Under the pieces are notes generated by a model. It was not told the origin of the DNA. It made no database searches and saw only the letters and a program-made list of their open reading frames with translations. Position numbers and translations under genes: made by a program. This document shows positions 57,649 through 64,000 of a DNA stretch of 64,000 bases, piece after piece (position 1 is the first letter of the stretch; each line of letters begins with the position of its first letter). The stretch is from Pseudoalteromonas aurantia. Lineage in GTDB: Bacteria; Pseudomonadota; Gammaproteobacteria; Enterobacterales; Alteromonadaceae. The stretch spans positions 58,395-122,394 of the forward strand of contig NZ_PNBY01000010.1 in the NCBI RefSeq assembly GCF_005886875.1. Direction: 5' to 3'.

Positions 57649-58554
57649 CTAGCTCCTCGCATAACTTAAAAAGACTTTTTCAAAATCGGGAACCACTTTT
57701 GTTAAACTCATGATAGGCAGAGGGTTCACTAAATCGAGTACCTTATACAATTGCTCATTTTCAATACCCGATACCTTCCTGTCAGAAATATCTAACTTAA
57801 GCTCTGCCAACACTGCTCGTAGTTCATCATCAATATCGTCACCCAAATCCAATTGATAAATGTCTTGCACATTTTGATGTAATGACTTTGGTTTTATATC
57901 ATCAGCCACTAACTGTCCCTTTGCGATAATCGCCACGCGATCAGATAGCTTCTCCGCGACAGCAAGCTCATGTGTTGTAATTAAAATACTTGTTCCTTGT
58001 TCTTTTAACTTAAATATTGATTCGACAAGAGCTTGCGTATTATCAAAATCAATGCCCAAAGTCGGCTCATCTAAAAGCAATACTTGCGGGTTGTGTACCA
58101 TTGCTACGCATACTGCAAGTCGTTGTTGCATACCTCGAGATAATTTTTGAACGTACTGTCCAGCCTTATCTGTAAGGTTAAAAGTATCCAAAAGCTCATA
58201 TGCACGTTGACGAGCTGCCTTAGCACTTAAACCTCGTAGTACGCCGAAATATTCTAAATTTTCCATAACACTCAAACGCCAATACAAGTTTCGATGCCCC
58301 TCTAACAGGGCACTCACTTTAAGCTTGCTATTGCGTTTAGAACCATTAATTTCGATGGTACCTTCATCAGGTTCTATCAACCCTGCGAGAATTTTTATCA
58401 TCGTGGTTTTCCCAGCACCATTGAGACCAAGAAAGCCAAGTATCTCACCACTTTCAATCGTCAATGAGACGTCAGACACCGCATTAACGGTGCCCTCCGC
58501 ACTTTTGTAGCGTTTACTGATATTGTCAGCTATTATCACGACGCTTGACTCCAT
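57649..58554 (-). CDS. ABC transporter ATPase, DrrA/CcmA type
   Basis: This 301-residue ATPase has Walker A GLNGAGKTT, signature LSRGMQQRLAVCVAM, Walker B VLLLDEPTLGIDF and switch His in LITTHELAVAE. A C-terminal extension of about 80 residues is usual for this class. The signature begins LSRGMQQ rather than LSGGQ, common in exporters of this type. Its ATG lies 19 bases inside the end of the preceding gene, so it should be translationally coupled to the NRPS. Confidence 0.9.
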   Translation of the reverse strand: MESSVVIIADNISKRYKSAEGTVNAVSDVSLTIESGEILGFLGLNGAGKTTMIKILAGLIEPDEGTIEINGSKRNSKLKVSALLEGHRNLYWRLSVMENLEYFGVLRGLSAKAARQRAYELLDTFNLTDKAGQYVQKLSRGMQQRLAVCVAMVHNPQVLLLDEPTLGIDFDNTQALVESIFKLKEQGTSILITTHELAVAEKLSDRVAIIAKGQLVADDIKPKSLHQNVQDIYQLDLGDDIDDELRAVLAELKLDISDRKVSGIENEQLYKVLDLVNPLPIMSLTKVVPDFEKVFLSYARS

Positions 58555-60161
58555 TGTTGTTTTTCATAAATATCGATGCGTTCTACACCATTGAGGCGCC
58601 TTACTTCGATACCTCTTTGTTTACACGTTGCCATCAACTTATTTGACTCTATTATTGGTAACGACTCAGCTTCATATTCGATGCTTGAGATATAAGTTAA
58701 CCAAGGCTCCATACCCATCGCATAAACATACACATTTGATGGATTAAACTGGTCCACAATACCAAGCGCCCTTTCATAGTCAGACCCATTCAAACGACGA
58801 GATTGGTCCATTTTTCGTTCTACCGGCTTGCTGTACAGCGGTCCATACAACCACGACATTGGTGCACCTTTACATTCCATACCAATAAATATGTGATCAA
58901 TATCACCCACCATTTTCTGCACATGCTCATACATTTTTGGCTCAATGTTGTTTGAATCTGCCGCACATAGCAGTTTTTTGCCTTGCAACTCGAAGTAAAA
59001 TGCCAATTTACTCTTAATATGCAGATCACCATGCTCACCAAAGAATGGTAGCCCTAAAATACGTCCTCCCGGTACTGCAAAATCTTCCAGTTCATCAAGC
59101 TCGACCACATTGTTAAAGCCCACAGCATTAAGCAGTAGCTTCATCGACGGATCTTGTAGAGAACCACCATTGTTTTTAGGAACTAAAACGGTGCCAATCT
59201 TGTGGCGAATTTGAAGTAACGTCTCAAACATAACGTGATCTTGGTGATTATGGGTCAAGACCACATAGTCCAGCTTTTCAGGTAAGTTTTCATATGTATA
59301 ACGAGGACTTGCACCTTCGAAATCATAAGCAATAACAGGGTCTGTCATAATGCTGATTTCATCTGTCTGAATTAGGATAGTCGCGTGGCCATAATAATCT
59401 ACACGGACACCAGAATCTGGTAATGGTGTAGTTTTCAGCTCTTTTTGTTCAACAAAGAATGATTTAAGAAGCTCTATTTCTTGAGCAGATAAATTAAAAC
59501 GCTCTATGATTTCATTGAGAATATCTGTCGACGCAGCTTCATCACGCATTTTGAACAAACGGTCAACCAAAGGATCGCTATACGCAAGCGGTAGGTGGAG
59601 TTCTCCCTCAAGAGGAAAACGAGGGGTACTTAATACAAATGGACGATCGTCAGCATGAATAAATGACAGGCTAATACTTTGTAACTCAGGTCGGTATAAA
59701 GTACTGTTATAAAGTAAAGGCTCGATGAAGCGAATTGATGCATTATGATTAAGGTCATATCCTATTTCGATAAACCCTTTAAGGTTCTCTGGAACTTTCT
59801 CATACATCTCTTCAATGGAAAAACCATTAGCATCTTTTTCAAGCATTTCATTAACTTGCTTAATTGACTCACAAATGCCGATTAAATCTCCTAAATCAGT
59901 TTTTGTCTTATCAACATGCTTGCTTACCAATTCAATACTGCCAGAGAAATCCATGAAAGGGCCTCCGCGCATCGCTGGGTTTTTAGCTGCGGCTTTATGT
60001 AAATGTGGTGCCTGTAAGAAAGACTCTAAAATACGTAGATGTAATTTACTGGTCAAACAACCTGCTGTCGCAGGTTGTAACATATAAGGCCACGCATACC
60101 AGCTATTCCAAAGAGGTTCTACTTTAATGTTTGAGCGTAAAAATACTTTATTCGTGTTCAT
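58536..60161 (-). other. CmlA-like diiron beta-hydroxylase segment with its own ribosome binding site
   Basis: An internal ATG at 60161 begins a 541-residue protein, MNTNKVFLRSNIKVEPLWNS, preceded by AGAAAGG 8 bases upstream. No stop codon separates it from the NRPS. The N-terminal part (VEPLWNSWYAWPYMLQPATAG) is the helical domain seen before the metal site in CmlA-type proteins. The metal ligands are His304, His306, Asp308 and His309 in THNHQDHV, Glu376 in FFGEHGD and Asp402 in CAADSN. As I recall, CmlA ligands fall one number higher at each site, including the unusual Glu that replaces a His of hydrolases. The enzyme may be made both fused and free. Confidence 0.7.
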
Positions 60162-63100
60162 AGTTTTTTCCTTTCTAGTAAGATAATTTATTTTTTTTGA
60201 TTCAATATTTGTGATTAACTGAGTCAGAGACTGCGTTAATAAATGCAAATGTGGATACTCCATGATGGAGAAGTGATCCCCTTCAACATACGAGTAAATA
60301 AACTCTTGTTCAGAGCGCTCATTCCAGCGCTTTATAGCGTTCGATAAGACAGGGTGAGATTTATTTTGCTCAACAAACACACCAAAGACTTGTGGGACGG
60401 TTCCACTAGGGGCATACCCATCGAGTGCTCGATTGTTTGCGTGTAAGACACGCTCCTCCAGCAAAGCGTCATTTAACGCTTGTGTAGCCACTGCTTTATC
60501 ATCACTTGGTGACGTAAAGTCACTGGTCACATAGCTATCAATTAGGCCGACCCATTCAACTTGATACCCTTTAATAATCAACTTTTGTGCTACGGCATAT
60601 GCAATTACTCCGCCCATAGACCAGCCAAGCATTTGGACTAATTTGGTCTCAAGACAGCGGGTCAGTAAATCTGCGTAATGGTCACTTAAAGACTCCAAAG
60701 ATGCATCTAACCAACCTTCCTCACCAGCAAATTCAGGATGTTGAACACCCAATACCGAATTCTTTATGGCTAAGTTACTCAGTAACTCTCTGTAGCAATA
60801 AACACCGCCCCCTACTGGGTGAAAAAGGACCAGTGTTGCGTTCGATTGCGCTACTGTATTGAGCTTAACTACAACATTGGTTGACGAGCCCGATTTCGGG
60901 ATCTCGCTTGCCATGTCACGAATACAGCTATGACGCAGTACAAAATCAGCAGCAAGTTTTACCCCTATGAGGCTTTCAATCAACCGCACCATTTTTATCG
61001 CTTTAAGTGAGCTCCCACCTAGACTAAAGAAGTCCTCAACGATACTGATCTCTGTGATATCTAGTGCCAATACAGTTGCCCATATATCAACGAGCTCATG
61101 CTCTAATTCTGAACTTGCTGGTATATATTCTGTGATATTCTCCTTCACACTTGGTATGGGTAATGCTTTTTTGTCGAGCTTACCATTTGCTGTCAATGGA
61201 AATGATTCCAGAATATACAGGTGCCTTGGGATCATATTCGCTGGTAAAGACTGCCCTAATGCATCGAGTGTGACAGACTGATCAAGGTTAGTATTTGGCT
61301 TAGCAATAACATAAGCCACCAACTGCACATCTTGAGTGCCATGCGCCACCACCACAGCCTGTTGAATCCCCTCTAACGCGGTCAGTTGCGATGCAATTTC
61401 ACCCAACTCAATACGGGTACCATTGAGCTGCACTTGATCATCTCCTCGACCTAAAAACATCAATTCACCAGCGGCACTCTTAACAACTTTATCTCCTGTG
61501 CAATACATGCGCTGGTGATCATCCGTGTCATCTAGTGTGGCAAATGGGTTGTTAATAAATCTCGCGTTAGTGAGTTCTGGTTGATTGAGGTAACCCCTCG
61601 CAAGCCCGATACCACTAATGTACAGTATGCCTGGACAGCCTGGAGGCAACATATTTAGATGCTCATCAAGTACATAGCAACGTAGGTTTATTACCGTATC
61701 GCCAATTGGTACACCATTAATCCCGTCTGGCAGATTCTCACAACGATACTGATGGCACTCAACCGTACTCTCTGTAGGTCCAAATGCATTAATTAACTTA
61801 TGTGACCAACGTTTTGCGAATGATAGTGGAGTCACCTCACCACCTGAAATGATCCGTAAAGGCTTTTCAAGAGTACGTTCATCAAGCATCTGTAATATGC
61901 TTGCAGTTGCATCTAAATGAGTAATTGGAAAATGATCAATGGCACGCTCAATACTATTGTTATCTTCTATTACGACTAAACCACCTCCATTAAGTAGGGC
62001 TGTAAATAAAAGCCCAGCGGTTATATCGAATGCATAACTCTCCATCAGAATGGCAAACTTTTCCTTGTCACCTAGTGCATATCGGCGCTTATTATTGTGA
62101 ACTAAATTACTCATCGCAGCGTGTTCAATCATCACGCCTTTAGGCTGGCCCGTTGTTCCCGAGGTATAAATGACATAAGCCAAATCATTTTTGTTACCCG
62201 TGGATAAATCAAAGCGGTGTTGGTAGCAGACTTCGCTGTCCACATTAATAACCGTTACATCATTGGTTAATAATTCACTTTCTAAAACTGATTGCGTTAA
62301 CACCACCTTTGCTGCGGTGTCTTCAAGAATAAATTGCACCCTTGATTGCGGCAACTTAGACGATATAGGTACGTATGCAGCTCCCGCTTTTAAAATGGCC
62401 ATTTTAGCTACAATGACATTGATACCACTTTTGAAGTAGACAGGGATTAATGTCCCTTCAGGTAACCTACCTGATACCCCAAAGTGTTGACATAAATAGC
62501 ACGCGAGCGCATCAGAACGAGTATCCAGTTGCTGATAGGTCAGCGCATCTTCAAACGTTTCTACCGCGATCACATTCGGTTGTGTTGCGGCTATGACTTT
62601 AAATTGTTCTACAAGAGTCTGTGTTTCAAAGCCAAAATTCTGCTGTGCAAACCGCTCTACTTGACGGCGAACCTCATTATCACTTAACAACTTCAGTGCT
62701 GAACTGCCCTCCACCTGAGCTGTGCACATACACAACAACACCTGATGGTAGATATTCAACATATTAGTGGCAGTGTGTTCTGAAAATAGATCTGTCGCAT
62801 AATTCAGCACTATATCTATTTGTTCTTTTCCCATAGTAACGTCTAGGGTCAAATCAAATTTTGCTGGGGTATATTCCAATACCTGCTCGTCTAATTCAGG
62901 GGCAAAGCACGCTGAACTATTTTCAACATCAACTACATCCGAAAACTGATTTAAGGTAAAAAATGCTTGAAATAATGGGTGTCTCGATGCATCACGCACC
63001 ACATTAGCCAATCCCACAATTTGCTCAAAAGGCAGCATTTGATAGCGTTTTGCATCTAGGTTTAACTGATGAACTTGACCAATAAGCTCAGCGATAGATA

Positions 63101-64000
63101 AATCACTTTTCAGCTGACACCGCATTGGTACACTATTAACAAAGTATCCAATCAAAGACTGTGTTTGTACTTGAGCACGATTTTCCATTGGCGTACCAAT
63201 AACAATATCCGTCTGTCCAGATAATTTGGATAACGTCATAAAATATGCCGTCATTAATACAGTATGTAATGTAGTGCTATTTTGTGCTGCAAGTGCTGCG
63301 AGCTGCTCTGCAAGGCCACCCGATACAGACAATGTTGCATCAGCACCTATAAAGCTTGGCAACGCCGGGCGAACAAAATCAGTGAGAACATTTAATGGTT
63401 CTGCATTTTGCACCTGACTTTCCCAGTAGCGCTGGTGTGATGTTAAAATTTCACCTTGCATGTATTCGCGCTGCCAAAGTGCATATTCAGCATATTGAAT
63501 TTGTAATGGGCTGAAAATCTCATCCGAGGCACGGTAGTACTTTTCTACCTCCGAGAAAAATAGGCCACTTGACCATCCATCAAACACGATGTGGTGCCAG
63601 ACAATAAGTAAGTAACAATCTTGCTCAGTGTTAATTATAAAACTACGCATAGCTGGTGATTGGTGCAGTTCAAAAGGTAACGTCACCTTTTGATCTACAA
63701 ACGCTTTTAAATGTTCTGCGCTTATATTTAACGTCTGTACTTTGTTTCCTGTCGGTAAAAACTTTTGATAACCCTCACCTTCTTCATCCATATCGAACGT
63801 ACTTCTTAGCACCGCATGACGTGCTATTACAGCGTCAATAGCGTGAGACAACCTCTCCTGATCCACGTTCGTATTTAGCTTCGTAAACACGGGCACTTGA
63901 TAGCTGCCCTGACTTTCAGGTAAGCGCTCTAGTAGAAGCATTTGCTCTTGTGCAAAGGACAGTGGATAACTATCACGCTCCTCTCCCAAACTGGGAATTT
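58536..64000 (-). CDS. NRPS (C-A-PCP-TE) in frame with a CmlA-like diiron hydroxylase; 5' end outside the window
   Basis: The frame is open to the window edge, and IPSLGEERDSYPLSFAQEQM looks like the start of a condensation domain, so the gene continues upstream. Numbering from the TTG at 63989: condensation about 8-430 (WHHIVFDGWS), adenylation about 450-945 (YVIYTSGTTGQPKGV, NGKLDKKAL), carrier Ser994 in FFSLGGSSLK, thioesterase about 1050-1265 (GWSMGG with Ser1124, Asp1151, His1239). From residue 1277 the frame runs on into a complete metallo-beta-lactamase-fold hydroxylase. My by-eye specificity code is D-I-G-D-I-G-A-V-E-K; its acidic residues hint at a basic amino acid. The hydroxylase would act on the carrier-bound amino acid. 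Confidence 0.9.
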   Translation of the reverse strand, partial: IPSLGEERDSYPLSFAQEQMLLLERLPESQGSYQVPVFTKLNTNVDQERLSHAIDAVIARHAVLRSTFDMDEEGEGYQKFLPTGNKVQTLNISAEHLKAFVDQKVTLPFELHQSPAMRSFIINTEQDCYLLIVWHHIVFDGWSSGLFFSEVEKYYRASDEIFSPLQIQYAEYALWQREYMQGEILTSHQRYWESQVQNAEPLNVLTDFVRPALPSFIGADATLSVSGGLAEQLAALAAQNSTTLHTVLMTAYFMTLSKLSGQTDIVIGTPMENRAQVQTQSLIGYFVNSVPMRCQLKSDLSIAELIGQVHQLNLDAKRYQMLPFEQIVGLANVVRDASRHPLFQAFFTLNQFSDVVDVENSSACFAPELDEQVLEYTPAKFDLTLDVTMGKEQIDIVLNYATDLFSEHTATNMLNIYHQVLLCMCTAQVEGSSALKLLSDNEVRRQVERFAQQNFGFETQTLVEQFKVIAATQPNVIAVETFEDALTYQQLDTRSDALACYLCQHFGVSGRLPEGTLIPVYFKSGINVIVAKMAILKAGAAYVPISSKLPQSRVQFILEDTAAKVVLTQSVLESELLTNDVTVINVDSEVCYQHRFDLSTGNKNDLAYVIYTSGTTGQPKGVMIEHAAMSNLVHNNKRRYALGDKEKFAILMESYAFDITAGLLFTALLNGGGLVVIEDNNSIERAIDHFPITHLDATASILQMLDERTLEKPLRIISGGEVTPLSFAKRWSHKLINAFGPTESTVECHQYRCENLPDGINGVPIGDTVINLRCYVLDEHLNMLPPGCPGILYISGIGLARGYLNQPELTNARFINNPFATLDDTDDHQRMYCTGDKVVKSAAGELMFLGRGDDQVQLNGTRIELGEIASQLTALEGIQQAVVVAHGTQDVQLVAYVIAKPNTNLDQSVTLDALGQSLPANMIPRHLYILESFPLTANGKLDKKALPIPSVKENITEYIPASSELEHELVDIWATVLALDITEISIVEDFFSLGGSSLKAIKMVRLIESLIGVKLAADFVLRHSCIRDMASEIPKSGSSTNVVVKLNTVAQSNATLVLFHPVGGGVYCYRELLSNLAIKNSVLGVQHPEFAGEEGWLDASLESLSDHYADLLTRCLETKLVQMLGWSMGGVIAYAVAQKLIIKGYQVEWVGLIDSYVTSDFTSPSDDKAVATQALNDALLEERVLHANNRALDGYAPSGTVPQVFGVFVEQNKSHPVLSNAIKRWNERSEQEFIYSYVEGDHFSIMEYPHLHLLTQSLTQLITNIESKKINYLTRKEKTMNTNKVFLRSNIKVEPLWNSWYAWPYMLQPATAGCLTSKLHLRILESFLQAPHLHKAAAKNPAMRGGPFMDFSGSIELVSKHVDKTKTDLGDLIGICESIKQVNEMLEKDANGFSIEEMYEKVPENLKGFIEIGYDLNHNASIRFIEPLLYNSTLYRPELQSISLSFIHADDRPFVLSTPRFPLEGELHLPLAYSDPLVDRLFKMRDEAASTDILNEIIERFNLSAQEIELLKSFFVEQKELKTTPLPDSGVRVDYYGHATILIQTDEISIMTDPVIAYDFEGASPRYTYENLPEKLDYVVLTHNHQDHVMFETLLQIRHKIGTVLVPKNNGGSLQDPSMKLLLNAVGFNNVVELDELEDFAVPGGRILGLPFFGEHGDLHIKSKLAFYFELQGKKLLCAADSNNIEPKMYEHVQKMVGDIDHIFIGMECKGAPMSWLYGPLYSKPVERKMDQSRRLNGSDYERALGIVDQFNPSNVYVYAMGMEPWLTYISSIEYEAESLPIIESNKLMATCKQRGIEVRRLNGVERIDIYEKQQWSQAS

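Overview
The window reads as a chromosomal segment of a marine gammaproteobacterium of the Alteromonadales, most like Pseudoalteromonas. The evidence is moderately AT-rich DNA, an ilvL-ilvG-ilvM-ilvE-ilvD-ilvA operon, divergent metJ and metB-metL with met boxes, an S10 ribosomal protein operon of gammaproteobacterial type, typA divergent from glnA, and CheV and chemoreceptor-type zinc-binding proteins. The genus is an inference from gene content.

Left part (1 to about 23.3 kb) is mostly amino-acid metabolism. After the 3' end of ubiK come carbonic anhydrase, a methyltransferase and a membrane-tethered THI5-like binding protein. The complete branched-chain operon follows on the minus strand, with its own promoter, a Leu/Val/Ile-rich leader peptide (ilvL) and an attenuator hairpin. 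After a TraB/GumN protein, a small VGVG-repeat secreted protein and a decayed hybrid histidine kinase, a lysine riboswitch precedes a four-gene plus-strand operon: dapA, dapD, a LysA-like decarboxylase and an AstE/aspartoacylase-like metallohydrolase that may stand in for DapE. Phospholipase A (pldA), metL, metB and metJ follow.

Middle part (about 23.8 to 46 kb) is housekeeping. It holds the S10 operon rpsJ to rpsQ, closed by a strong terminator with no spc operon after it. Next come plsB, tesB, an EVE-domain protein, a potassium channel, cheV, uvrD (with a candidate LexA box), tmcA, an orphan periplasmic binding protein, a CheW protein with an inserted CZB domain, typA, and glnA with NtrC sites and a sigma-54 promoter.

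Right part (about 46 to 64 kb) is an accessory natural-product locus, all on the minus strand and apparently one long transcript entering from beyond the window edge. In transcription order it has: an NRPS (condensation, adenylation, carrier, thioesterase) read in frame into a CmlA-like diiron beta-hydroxylase; a two-gene ABC exporter; a 1609-residue protein with the order dehydratase, FkbM methyltransferase, FkbH glyceryl-transfer domain, carrier, condensation; a small immunity-like membrane protein; a YIP1 membrane protein; a MacA/MacB-type exporter; and a LytS/LytTR two-component pair. I infer a peptide built from a C3 (glyceryl-derived), possibly O-methylated starter and a beta-hydroxylated amino acid, with dedicated export and envelope-sensing regulation. 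I do not recognise the product. This is the most likely undescribed system here.

No rRNA, tRNA, CRISPR array, insertion sequence or prophage was found by eye.
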